In this document: one piece after another, positions 45,423 to 54,720 of the stretch
How the letters are laid out: every line of letters starts with the position of its first letter
Position numbering within the stretch: position 1 is the stretch's first letter
Origin: Ramlibacter terrae
GTDB taxonomy: Bacteria; Pseudomonadota; Gammaproteobacteria; Burkholderiales; Burkholderiaceae_C
Assembly: GCA_013127575.1 (NCBI GenBank)
Contig: CP053418.1
Location: forward strand, 2,480,001-2,544,000
Length of the DNA: 64,000 nt
Reading direction: 5' to 3'
Position numbers and translations under genes: made by a program
The notes under the pieces: generated by a model
What the model was told of the DNA's origin: nothing
Databases searched by the model: none
The model's input: only the letters and a program-made list of their open reading frames with translations

Positions 45423-46129
45423 CAACGAGAGGAGCCGACTTGAACGACGATCCGCTGCGCATCCGCTTCATCCTCGTGGCCATGGGGCTGGTGGTCGCAA
45501 GCAACGTCACCGGCGCGCTGACCCATGCCGGCCCGCGGTTCGCGCTGGCAAGCACGATGTTCACCTTCGCGGTGATGGTCGGCTGGACGGCGTGGCGGCG
45601 CGACCCGGTGCTGGCGCGCTGGCTGCTCCCGGGCTTCATCGCCGGCTGGCTGGAGATCCTCACCGACGCCTGGCTGGTGCGCTACACGGCCTCGCTCCTC
45701 TATCCGCCCGACGAGCCCATGGTGCTCGACTCGCCGCTCTACATGCCGTTCGCGTGGACGCTGGTGCTCGCGCAGCTCGGCGTGCTGGGGGCTGGCTGGC
45801 GCAGCGCATGTCGCTGGCCAAGGCCACGCTGCTGACGGCCACCCGGGCGGCAGCATGATCCCGCTGTACGAGCACTGGCGCACCACGCCGGCTACTGGTC
45901 GTACACCAACACGCCGATGGTCTGGCATGCGCCGCTGTACATCATCGTCTCCGAATTCCTGCTGTCGCTGCCGCTGGTGTGGATGTACGGCGCGGCCGTC
46001 CGCCGTCCGTGGCCGTACAGCGCATGGCTCGGCTTGCTCGCCGGCGTGTGGATGATCCCGTCGGTGATCGTGGCGTGGTGGCTGGTGGGTCCCTGCCGGC
46101 CCCTGTTCAAGGCGCTGGGCTGCGGCTGA
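45419..46129 (+). CDS. Polytopic membrane protein of unknown function
   Basis: About 237 residues with six or seven hydrophobic helices (FILVAMGLVVASNVTGAL, LLPGFIAGWLEILTDAWLV, SFLLSLPLVWMYGA type, LGLLAGVWMIPSVIVAWWLV). His and Trp residues gather near the membrane faces (MIPLYEHLAHHAGYWSY, MVWHAPLYI), which could serve a metal or heme site (inference). I do not recognise the family. Start ATG 45419 overlaps the cyclase stop (ATGA); TTG 45440 with GAGGAG upstream is an alternative. Three breaks (45796, 45848, 45886) are CCTGG-type. Next gene 29 bases on. Confidence 0.7.
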
Positions 46130-46158
46130 AGAAGAACACAACGAGGAGGGGGAAGGCG

Positions 46159-47292
46159 ATGCATGCATGGACCACGGAGCTGCTCGACGAGATGCGGCGT
46201 ACCGGCGACCCGGAGGCGGACGCGACGCTCGCGAACGCGGCCGAACTGCGCGACATCCGGCGCATCAGCGAGTCGTTCCGCTCCTTCGCGGCCGACGACG
46301 CTGAGATTCCGCCGGACGCGCCGCGCGAGTTCCCGGACTTCGTCGCCGCCACGCGCGCGCTGCCGCACGGCATCGACCGCGCGCAGGTGGCGCGCGGCGG
46401 CGAGGTGATGCTGGAGAACGCGTCGGTGATCGCGCTCGTGCTGCTCCTCAAGAGCCTGCCGTGCGGCTATGGCGCGCCCCGCCTCTCCACGGTGCTGCAC
46501 ATGTCGCACAACCTCGAAAAGCGGCCGTACCGCCGCGCGCTCGGCGTGCTGCAGATGCTGGTGAACATCTCGCAGCCCGGCGCGTTCCGCGACGGCGGCG
46601 GCGCGGTCGTCACGGGCCAGAAGCTGCGCCTGCTGCACGCCGGCGTGCGCCGCGTGGTCCGAGCCCGGATCGCGGGCTTCGAGCAGGAGTTCGGCACGCC
46701 CGTCAGCCAGCTCGACATGGTCTACACGTCGATGACGTTTTCGGTGCTGGTCGTCGACGGCCTCGCCGACCTCGGCGTGTGCCTGTCCGAGCAGGACGCC
46801 GGGGACTACTTCTACCTGTGGCAGATGTACGGCGAGATGCAGGGCATCCGGCGAGAGTGGATGCCGCGGTCGCTGGAGGACGGGCGCGCGTTCTGCGCCG
46901 CCTACGCGCGCGAGTTCCGCAACGCCGCCGACAACCCGCACGGCATCGCGCTCACCCGCGCCGATCTCGACATGATGAAGAGCCTGATCCCGTGGCCGCT
47001 GCGCATGCTCGGCTTCGGCACCGCGCCCACGGTGTACCTGCTGCGGCTGGTGGGCGAAGAAGCCGCCGCCCGCGTCGGCGTGGTGATGAGGGCGCGCCAC
47101 ACCATCGCCGACTGGCTGGTGATCCAGTTGCCCGCCGTCTGGCAGCGCCTGTGGAAGACGCTCGCGCCCGAAGCCAAGGTGCACACCGCGATCTCGCGCA
47201 TGTTCTTCCGCAGCCTGATCGTGCACGCGTGGGGCGAGGAGGTGCGCTTCGGCGTGCCGGAGCGGCTGCGCGACCTGCGCAAGCTGGCCTGA
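46159..47292 (+). CDS. Oxygenase MpaB / latex-clearing protein family (DUF2236)
   Basis: Intact, 377 residues, soluble and mostly helical. RISESFRSFAADDAEI, the MLENASVIALVLLLKSLPCG segment, the GAFRDGGGAVVTGQKLRLLH core with conserved His, and a LDMVYTSMTFSVLVVDGL helix are usual for the MpaB/Lcp heme-b oxygenase superfamily. These enzymes cleave isoprenoid chains or act in fungal and bacterial secondary metabolism; the substrate here is unknown. GAGGAGGGGG precedes ATG 46159. Third gene of a cyclase-membrane protein-oxygenase operon. Confidence 0.82.
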   Translation: MHAWTTELLDEMRRTGDPEADATLANAAELRDIRRISESFRSFAADDAEIPPDAPREFPDFVAATRALPHGIDRAQVARGGEVMLENASVIALVLLLKSLPCGYGAPRLSTVLHMSHNLEKRPYRRALGVLQMLVNISQPGAFRDGGGAVVTGQKLRLLHAGVRRVVRARIAGFEQEFGTPVSQLDMVYTSMTFSVLVVDGLADLGVCLSEQDAGDYFYLWQMYGEMQGIRREWMPRSLEDGRAFCAAYAREFRNAADNPHGIALTRADLDMMKSLIPWPLRMLGFGTAPTVYLLRLVGEEAAARVGVVMRARHTIADWLVIQLPAVWQRLWKTLAPEAKVHTAISRMFFRSLIVHAWGEEVRFGVPERLRDLRKLA

Positions 47293-47295
47293 AGC

Positions 47296-48057
47296 TCACG
47301 CGGCCAAGGCGCGCACCGCCGGCCCGACCAGCCCGACGCCCGTCACGATCAGGAGCGCGCAGACGATCTTCAGCACGGCGTCGCGCGACCAGCCCAGCGG
47401 CCGGCGCTTGAACCACCACGTGAGGCCGATCGCCACCGGTGCGGCGAGCGCGCACAGGAACAGCGCATTGGGGCTGAACTGCCCCGAGGCCACCACCATC
47501 AGCAGCCGCAGCACGCCGCCGGCGGCCAGCGCGGCCATCAAGGTGTCGCGCAAGGCTTCGAGGCTGATCGGCTGGCGGTAGAAGTGGTAGACCAGCGGCG
47601 GGCCGGAGGCGGCGAACAGGCCGCCGAGCATCCCCGACAGCACGCCGAAGCCGGCAAACGAAGCCGTTGACGAGCGAGTCGCCAGCGGCTCGGCGCGCAG
47701 CAACACCACGAGGGCGCAGGCGATCACCACCACGCCCAGCAGCAGCCGCAGCCCCATCACCACGTTGGCGCTGAGCCAGGCGAGCAACGCCACGCCGACG
47801 GCGACCCCGACGATGCTGGCGGGAATCGTGGCGCGCAGCATCGGCGCATCGAGCCATTTGCGGGTGCCGCGCAGCGCGATGGCGGCATTGAGCAGCGAGA
47901 TGACGGTGGCCACGTTGGCCACGTCCGGCAGCGGCGCCAGCTCGAACAGGCCGGCCAGCCCGAGCATGATCAGCGCCAGGGCGAAGCCCGTCACGCTCTG
48001 CGCGCACGTGGCGAGCGCCACGCACAGCAGGAAGCCGGCGACCTGCCAGCCGCTCAC
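47296..48057 (-). CDS. TauE/SafE (TSUP) family anion exporter
   Basis: Intact, about 253 residues, eight hydrophobic helices in two similar halves: CVALATCAQSVTGFALALIM in the first and GFGVLSGMLGGLFAASGPPL in the second, the TSUP signatures. Probably exports sulfite, sulfonates or similar small anions. It starts at GTG 48057, whose GTGA overlaps the stop of the EVE gene, so translation is coupled. Convergent with the MpaB-like oxygenase, leaving three bases between stops. Confidence 0.88.
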   Translation of the reverse strand: MSGWQVAGFLLCVALATCAQSVTGFALALIMLGLAGLFELAPLPDVANVATVISLLNAAIALRGTRKWLDAPMLRATIPASIVGVAVGVALLAWLSANVVMGLRLLLGVVVIACALVVLLRAEPLATRSSTASFAGFGVLSGMLGGLFAASGPPLVYHFYRQPISLEALRDTLMAALAAGGVLRLLMVVASGQFSPNALFLCALAAPVAIGLTWWFKRRPLGWSRDAVLKIVCALLIVTGVGLVGPAVRALAA

Positions 48058-48518
48058 GCCGCGTCCAGCCGCTTCAGGATGGTCTTCCAGTGGTGCGCTT
48101 CCACGGGCGTGATGGACAGCCGGCTGCCCTTGCGCAGCAGCACCAGATCCTGCAGCAGCGGGTCGGCGCGCAGTTCGGCCAGCGTGAGGTTGCGGGTCTT
48201 GCGCAGCACCTGCACGTCCACCAGCATCCAGCGCGGCTTCTCCGGCGTGGCCGCGGCGTCGTGATAGTGCGACTTGGGGTCGAACTGCGTCGGGTCGGGA
48301 TAGGGCGCGGAGGCCACGCGGGCGATCCCGACGATGCCGGGCTCGGCGCAGCTCGAGTGGTAGAACAGCACGCCGTCGCCGACCCGCATCGCGTCGCGCA
48401 TGAAGTTGCGGGCCTGGTAGTTGCGCACGCCGACCCACGGGACCGTGGCGTCGGGCGCCGCCAGCGCATCGTCCACCGAACATTCGGCGGGTTCGGACTT
48501 CATCAGCCAATGGTTCAT
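48054..48518 (-). CDS. EVE domain protein (Thy28-like)
   Basis: Intact, 154 residues from ATG 48518: MNHWLMKSEPAECSVDDAL, VPWVGVRNYQARNFMRDAM, VGDGVLFYHSSCAEPGIVGI and KPRWMLVDVQVLRK. This is the EVE/PUA-like fold, whose members bind modified bases (5-methylcytosine or m6A type) in DNA or RNA. A longer frame to 48590 adds codons without a family match. Divergent from the Bcr/CflA gene by 24 bases. Given the CCWGG pattern in this window, a reader of methylated cytosine is worth noting. Confidence 0.92.
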   Translation of the reverse strand: MNHWLMKSEPAECSVDDALAAPDATVPWVGVRNYQARNFMRDAMRVGDGVLFYHSSCAEPGIVGIARVASAPYPDPTQFDPKSHYHDAAATPEKPRWMLVDVQVLRKTRNLTLAELRADPLLQDLVLLRKGSRLSITPVEAHHWKTILKRLDAA

Positions 48519-48542
48519 CGCGACGCAGATTATCCTTCCGCG

Positions 48543-49754
48543 GTGCAACAACCGATTTCGAACGAACGAGACGCCGCGCCGACGCGGCACGGCTGGCTCA
48601 CCGCCAACCTGATCGCCCAGCTGGCCTTCGGCCGGTGGCCATGACCATCTGCCTGCCGTCCATGCGCGACTGGCCCGCGACCTTCGGCGCCGGCCGGGCC
48701 GCGGTGCAGCTCACGTTCGGCGGCTTCATCGCCGCCTATGGCGGCCTGCAACTGGTCTACGGGCCGCTCTCGGACCGCTTCGGCCGCAAGCCCGTCCTGC
48801 TGGTCGGCCTGGTGGTGGCGCTGGCCGGTTCGGTGCTGGCCGCCCCGGCGCCGAGCCTGCTCGCCCTGACGCTGGCGCGCGTGCTGCAGGGCGCGGGCAG
48901 CGCGGCGGGCATGGTGGTGGGCCGTGCCATGGTGCAGGACCTGTTCGAGGGACGCGAGCGCACGCGCATGATGGCTTTCGTCGGCATGGCGATGGGCGTG
49001 TGCCCGCCCCCGGCGACGCTCATCGGCGGGCACCTGCACGTGCGCTTCGGCTGGCAGGCCACCTTCGTGCTGATGTCGGTGCTGGCCGCCGGCCTGCTGG
49101 TCTCGGCGTGGTTCGGCTTGCCGAACCGCAAGCCGGCGAGCCCGCAGGGACGTGGCTGGCGCGAACTGGTGGCGGGCTACGGACGCCTGGCGGGCGAGCG
49201 CGCCTTCCTGCTGTACGTGACGATGCTGGCGGCGACCACCGCCACCTTCTACACCTTCCTCGGCGGGGCGCCGCTGGTGCTGGCCGGCTACGGGGTGCCG
49301 CCCGAGCGCATGGGCTGGTACATCATGTGCATCCCCACCTCGTACATCTTCGGCAACCTGCTGTGCAGCCGGCTGATCCGGCGCCATCGCGACCGCACCA
49401 TCCTCGCGTTCGGCCAGGCCGGCACCTTCGCGGGGCTGTTGCTGGTGCTCGGCCGCCCCGGCGGGCTGGCACACGCCGCTGGCGCTGGCGCTGCCGCTGG
49501 TGCTGCTCGGCATCGGCCATGGGCTGCTGGCGCCGCCGACGCTGGCCGGCACGGTGGGGCTCATCCCGGCGCTGGCGGGATCCGCCGCCGCCGTCGGCGG
49601 CCTGGTGCAGCAGATGACGGGCGCGCTCGGCGGCTTCTTCGTGGGCGTGTTCCCGCACCACGGGCCGGTGAACATGGTGCTGCTGATGCTCGGGTGGGCG
49701 GTCTGCGGGCTGGCCGCGCAGCTCGTGCTGTTTCGCGTGGTGCTGCGCCGCTAG
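48543..49754 (+). CDS. Bcr/CflA family multidrug efflux MFS transporter
   Basis: About 400 residues, 12 helices. LPSMRDWPATFGAGRAAVQL, YGPLSDRFGRKPVLL (motif A), LTLARVLQGAGSAAGMVVGR (motif C-like) and AMVQDLF are the Bcr/CflA marks. Proton-driven drug export. Starts at GTG 48543, giving VQQPISNERDAAP; no ATG lies before the first helix. Breaks at 48632 (CCTGG read CCGG) and 49457 (CCTGG read CCCCGG, restoring GRLAGWHTPLALALP). The stop overlaps that of the enolase-like gene in CTAG. Confidence 0.87.
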
Positions 49755-51016
49755 CGCCCGGGCGCCAGCGCGGCGCGGCCCGCGAAGCCGGCGCCGCTGC
49801 GCGCTTCGACGCGCACGCCTTCGTTCCACTTGGCCATGCGTTCCGAGCGCGCGAACGAGCCGACCTTGAGCTGGCCGGCGTTCCAGCCGGTGGCCGGTGC
49901 ACGATCGCGACGTCTTCGGTTTCGCCGGAGCGCGCGGACACGATGGTGGCGTAGCCCAGCGCCTGCGCGGCCTCCGGGCGGCGCGCGTTTCGGTGACGGT
50001 GCCGGCCTGGTTCGGCTTGACCAGCACGCAGTTGCAGGCGCCCCGTTCGGCGGCGCGCCGCACGCGGTCGGCGTTGGTGACGAGGTAGTCGTCGCCCACG
50101 ACCTGCACGCGATGGCCGGCGGCGCGGGTGAACGCCACCAGCCCGGCCTCGTCGTCCTCGCCCAGCGGGTCTTCGATGGACACGATCGGGTAGCGTTCCA
50201 GCCAGCGCAGCAGGCGGTCGCACAGCGCGTCGGAATCGAGCTCCTCGTTTTCGAGCGCGAGCCGGTAGCGGCCCTGCTTGCCGAATTCGGAAGCGGCGAT
50301 GTCGAGCGCGATGGCGACGTCGTCGCCGGGGATGAAGCCGGCGCGTTCGATGGAGGCGACCAGCGTGTCGAGCGCATCCTCGTTGCGGGCGAAGTTCGGC
50401 CACCAGCCGCCTTCGTCGGCCACGCCCGCGAGCGCCCCGCGTTGCGCCATCAGTTCGCCGGCCGCGCGGTAGACCTCCGCCGTCATCTCCAGCGCCTGCG
50501 CGAACGACTTCGCGCCGGTGGCGATCACCATGAAGTCCGGATGTCGACGCGCCGCCCGGCATGCGCACCTCCGCCGAAGACTGGACCTGCGGCAGCGGCA
50601 ACCGCACCTCGCGGCCCGCGGCCGGTACTGCCAGAGCGGCTGCCGCGCCTGTGCGGCCGCCGCGTGCAGCACGGCCAGCGACGTCGCCACCAGCGCATTG
50701 CCGCCCAGCCGCGCCTTGTTGGGCGTGCCGTCGAGCGCGACCAGCGCGGCGTCGATGCCGGCACGGTCGGCGGCGTCGCGGCCCAGCAGCAGCGGCGCGA
50801 TCTCGCGCTCGATGCCGCGCAAGGCCTGCTGCACATCGCGGCCTCCGAAAGCGGCGCCGCCGTCGCGCAGTTCGACGGCCTCGCGGGTGCCCATCGACGC
50901 GCCTGCCGGCGCGATGCCGGTCCCCGTGCTGCCGTCGTCGTTGGTGACTTCCACTTCCACGGTGGGCCGGCCGCGCGAATCCCAGATGCGGCGGGCCGGA
51001 CAGTTCGAATGCTCAT
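49751..51016 (-). CDS. Divergent enolase paralogue
   Basis: Enolase fold, about 424 residues. It keeps the metal ligands (LDIAASEF, SIEDPLGEDD, GDDYLVTN), the loop GASMG, DEGGW and the catalytic Lys in LVKPNQAGT and LKVGS. Two classical residues differ: the catalytic Glu of QEFM reads Asp (DIQDFMVIA, GAC codon seen directly), and the substrate His of SHRSGETED reads Ala (SARSGETED). A housekeeping enolase is therefore not expected; a related dehydration on another 2-phospho- or hydroxy-acid is likely (inference). Six breaks (49901, 49985, 50538, 50597, 50637, 50992) all rebuild to CCWGG. ATG overlaps no upstream stop but its ATGA joins the kinase stop. Confidence 0.82.
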
Positions 51017-52025
51017 GCGGCGAATTCCCCGGCCCAGCGGGCCGCGATGGTTTCCAGTTGGGAAGAGGGCGCGCGCAACAGGCTCGTGGCCGTGGCGCGC
51101 ACGGCCTCACGCTGCGGCTCGGCGGGTATTCCACCGGCGACTTGCCGTCGACGCGGGCCAGCGTGAGTCCGGGCAGCAGCCAGGCGACGCGTTGCGCGAG
51201 TTGGGCCGCCGGTTCCCAGCCGACGTGGCGGAAGTACGCAGCGGCGAAGCCGCGAAAGCCGGCCATCAGCGGGCCCGCGTGCCGCGGCAGGTGCGCCGCC
51301 TTCAGCAGGAAGTGGTTGAGGCAGAACGCGACGTCGAAGGCCGGGTCGCCGAACCACGCGCACTCGGCGTCCAGCAGCACCGGGCCGTGCGGGCCGAGCA
51401 GGATGTTCTTGGGGCTGACATCGCCGTGCACCAGCACGCGCCGCGTGGACGCGGTGCGTTCCACGGTGGCCAACAGGGCGTCGGCGAGGGCAGGGTGGGC
51501 GCGCGCCGTCTCCACCAGGTAGGGCTCCAGGCGGATGGCATGGAAGTTGGCGTCCGTGGCGAAACGTTCGGCCACCGCCGCATCGTCCGCGGTCGCCGCG
51601 TGGATGCGCCCCAGCACGTCGCCCACCGCGGCCGGCACTTCGGCATCGCTCCGGCCGGCCAGCAACTCGGACTTCCAGTTGCGATGGTCGGCGCCGAGGA
51701 ACTCCATCACGAAGCTCTTGCTGGCGTCGTCCTGGCCGAGCACCCGCGGCACGTGGCCGGGCACGATGGCGCCGGCGGTGCGGAGCCAGTCGATCTCGGA
51801 GAACACCCGCTCCACCGGCACGATCCATTCCTTGGCCACCTTCAGCCGCGGCAGGGCCTGCTTCAGGCAGTAGCTGCCCGAGCGCAGGTCGACGCGGTAG
51901 ATGCCCGAAGACACGCCGCCCGCCAGAGGCGTCGCGTGCACCGGTTCGCCGGGCGCGGCCAGCCCGAGCCTGGCGAAGATCCGGGCCATGGCCGGCGGAT
52001 CCCGCGACAGGTCGTCGTAGTCCAT
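51013..52025 (-). CDS. APH-family phosphotransferase next to the enolase paralogue
   Basis: About 337 residues. N lobe GGVSSGIYRVDLRSGSYCLKQAL with ATP Lys, catalytic RVLVHGDVSPKNILL (HGD....N) and metal-binding VLLDAECAWFGDPAFDVAF. APH-type kinases phosphorylate hydroxyls of small molecules. Its stop overlaps the ATG of the enolase-like gene (ATGA), so the two proteins are made together: first phosphorylation, then elimination by the enolase fold is a plausible two-step path (inference). One break near 51140 at CCTGG. Start ATG 52025. Confidence 0.83.
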
Positions 52026-52033
52026 CGCGGCGT

Positions 52034-52399
52034 TCAGGGCGCGTTGGAAGCGAGCCAGGCGATGGCTTCGCCCTCGCTCGTGAACACCGTGAGGTTCGCG
52101 CCCGCGCGGCGCGCCGTCTTCTCGCTGGCGCGCGTGATGCGGTCGGCCGGCACCACCGACGCGAGCTTCTGCAGGTGCCCGAAGTGGCGCGCGGCGGCTT
52201 CGCCGATGGCGTAGTGCTCGGTGAAGGCCTTGAGGGTGCGCACGCTGCGCATGTCGAACAGCGCGCGGCGGTTCGGCCACTGCGCCGATTCGGCGCCGAC
52301 GGTGGCGAGCATGACGAGGAATTCGTCGAGCGTCGGCTCGCCGTCCACCCGCACCACGGTGTACCCCTCGCGGTGTTCTGCGGTGTGCGCGATGGTCAT
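52034..52399 (-). CDS. SpoIIAA-like / STAS-like small protein
   Basis: Intact, 121 residues, soluble. MTIAHTAEHREGYTVVRVDG, EFLVMLATVGAESAQWPNRRA, LFDMRSVRTLKAF and a C-terminal ASEKTARRAGANLTVF give the alternating strand-helix pattern of SpoIIAA-like (STAS-related) proteins. No conserved phospho-Ser is evident. Role unknown. It ends nine bases before the kinase of the enolase pair, on the same strand, so it is probably in the same operon. Confidence 0.7.
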   Translation of the reverse strand: MTIAHTAEHREGYTVVRVDGEPTLDEFLVMLATVGAESAQWPNRRALFDMRSVRTLKAFTEHYAIGEAAARHFGHLQKLASVVPADRITRASEKTARRAGANLTVFTSEGEAIAWLASNAP

Positions 52400-52436
52400 C
52401 CCCGCAGGATAGCAAACGCGCCGCCCGCGTCCTTCC

Positions 52437-52442
52437 TAGAAT
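52437..52442 (+). promoter_or_regulatory. Candidate -10 box TAGAAT for the ketopantoate-reductase gene
   Basis: TAGAAT ends six bases before ATG 52449, which would put the transcript start at the A of the start codon (leaderless). No Shine-Dalgarno sequence is visible before this ATG. Confidence 0.4.
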
Positions 52443-52448
52443 GCGGCC

Positions 52449-53359
52449 ATGAACTCCACACTCCGGTCGCCGTCATGGGCGCCGGCGCCGTCGGCTGCTA
52501 CTTCGGCGGCATGCTCGCGCGCGCCGGCCACCGCGTCACGCTCATCGCGCGTCCCGCGCACGTCGAGGCGGTCCGCGCGCGCGGGCTGCGCATGGAAACG
52601 CGTACCTTCGACGAGCAGGTGCCGCTGTCGGCCAGCAGCGACCCGGCCGCGGTGGCCGGCTGCGACGTCGTGCTGTTCTGCGTCAAGTCGATGGACACGG
52701 AAGCGGCCGGCGCGCAGATCCTGCCGCACCTGCGGCCCGACACGCTGGTGCTGTGCCTGCAGAACGGCGTCGACAACGCAGACCGCCTGCGCGCGGTGCT
52801 GCCAGCGCATGCGGTCGCGGCCGCGGTCGTGTACGTCGCCACGGAGATGGCCGGGCCCGGCCACGTCAAGCACCACGGACGCGGCGAGCTCGTCATCGAA
52901 CCGGCGGCCGGCAGCGAGCAGGCGGCGGCAGCCCTGAAGGCTGCGGGCGTGCCGACCGAAGTCTCGGCCGACGCGCGCGCCGCGCTGTGGCTCAAGCTGA
53001 TCATGAACTGCGCGTACAACGCCGTTTCCGCGATCGCGCAGCGGCCGTACGGCGAGAACGTGCGCGGCGATGGCATTCCGGCCGTGATGCGCGACGTGGT
53101 GGACGAATGCCTGGCGGTGGCCGCGGCCGAGGGCGTGCGCCTGCCGGGCGACGTGCACCCGATGGTGCTCAAGCTGGTCGAGGCGATGCCGACCCAGTAC
53201 TCGTCGACCGCGCAGGACCTGGCGCGCGGCAAGCCCACGGAGATCGATTACCTGAACGGCCTGATCGTGCGGCGCGGCGAGGCGCTCGGGATTCCCACGC
53301 CGGCGAACCGCGTGCTGTGGGCGCTCGTCAAGCTGCTGGAAACGAAGCGCCCTACCTGA
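52449..53359 (+). CDS. 2-dehydropantoate 2-reductase family protein
   Basis: NADPH-dependent reductase of about 303 residues. Rossmann motif AVMGAGAVGCYFGGMLARAG, then VVLFCVKSMDTEAAG, the catalytic Lys in LWLKLIMNCAYNAVSAI (K-x(4)-N) and the late EIDYLNGLIVRRGEALGIPTP. PanE is one possible role, but Burkholderiales carry several paralogues. One break at 52464 (CCAGG read CCGG) directly after the start; repaired start MNSTLQVAVMGAG. The 3' end overlaps the NRAMP-like gene by eight bases (convergent). Confidence 0.88.
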
Positions 53360-54655
53360 GCAACCTGGAGAGTTCGCTCCACAGTTGCTGCGCGCCGAGC
53401 ACGATGAAGAGGGCGGCGGTCATGGCCAGCAGCACGTTGCTGGCGAGCGTGTTGCCCCAACCCGCGGGTGCGCGGCGGCCGTTGAGCAGGCCGAGCAGGG
53501 TGATCGCCGGGAAAGGCATGAACAGCGAGCCGAGCACGCCGTACAGCAGGATCAGGAAGATCGGCTTGTCCAGCAGGAAGAGCACCATGGGCGGGAACGT
53601 CAGCCAGAGCACGTAGAAGCGGAAATACTTGCCGCCGACCCGCATGTGGGGTGGCCCGACGGCAGGCCGCGGATCGTGCCCCAGAAGTCCGCGAACATCA
53701 GCGACACGCCGTTCCAGACGCCGATCACCGACGAGAACGACGCGGCCCAGAAGCCGACGAGGAAGCCGGTGCCGACGACCTTGCCGTAGCGTTCCTCGAG
53801 CACCTTGGTCAGGTCCAGCAGCCCCTTGTCGCCCGCGCTGAGCGAGACGCCGGCCGCACGCACGACTTCGGCGCCCACGATCAGCATCGAGATCACGAAG
53901 ATGCCCGTGATGACGTAGGCCATGGCGTTGTCGATGCGCATGACGCGCATCCATTTGGGCGTGTACCAGCCTTTCTCGCGCAGCCAATAGCCGTAGGCGG
54001 CCAGCGTGATGGTGCCGCCGACGCCGCCGGCCAGCGCCAGCGTGTAGAGCATGCCGCCTTCGGGGATCATCGGGACGAGGCCGCGGAACAGGGCCGGCAC
54101 GTTGGGCAGCGCGATGATCGCGAGGCCCACGACCGACACGAACATGATGCCGACCAGCACGGCCGTGATCTTCTCGAAGAAGGCGTAGTGGCCGAACCAG
54201 ACCATAGCGAAGCCGGCCGGGCCCATCGCCACCGCCCACACCTTCAGGTCGACGGCCGGGAACAGCGCGGCCAGCGGCATGGCCGACGACGACATGGCCG
54301 TCGCGCCGTAGACGAAGCCCCAGATCATGATGTACGGGCCGAAGTACCGGGTGGTCCAGCGGCCCAGCGTGCGCCAGCCTTCGAAGATCGTGCGGCCGGT
54401 GGCCAGCGTGTAGCGGCCCGCGCCTTCGACCAGGATGATCTTGAGGACGACGCCGACCACCACCGCCCACAAGAGGCCGTAGCCGTAGCGCGAGCCCGCG
54501 ACGAGCGTCGCGACCATGTCCGCGGCGCCGACGCCGGTGGCGGCGACCACCGTGCCGGGACCGACGAGCTTCCAGCGGGCCGGCGCGCCGCCGTCGTCGT
54601 CGACGCGGTCGGCGTGCCCGGGGGCGATCGGGGAAGTCTGCTGGGGTGCGGCCAC
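53352..54655 (-). CDS. NRAMP-family metal ion transporter, variant without DPGN motif
   Basis: About 435 residues and 11 helices. The fold is NRAMP (helix-1 VGPGTVVAATGVGAADMVAT, GYGLLWAVVVGVVLKIILVE, the SVIGVWNGVSLMFADF segment). The helix-1 DPGN metal motif reads GAAD, and the helix-6 MPH motif is missing (GGTITLAAYGYWL). This places it in the divergent NRAMP-related branch; the transported ion is unknown. GTG 54655 with AGGAG upstream is preferred to GTG 54679. One break near 53650, possibly at CCTGG. Confidence 0.82.
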
Positions 54656-54720
54656 GCGTGGTTTGCTCCTGCAAACCACTCTAGCAGCGGGCGGCGTCGG
54701 ACGGGGCCGCGTTCAGGCTC

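Noticed and set aside
43010..46168. A 1052-codon open frame on the minus strand opposite the cyclase, membrane protein and oxygenase genes
   Set aside because: Its codons are low-complexity Ala/Arg/Gly/His with no domain, and the plus strand shows three well-marked proteins. High GC leaves the antisense frame open.
53352..53359. A break or fusion where the ketopantoate-reductase and NRAMP-like genes overlap
   Set aside because: Both stops are normal and convergent; an eight-base tail-to-tail overlap is common.
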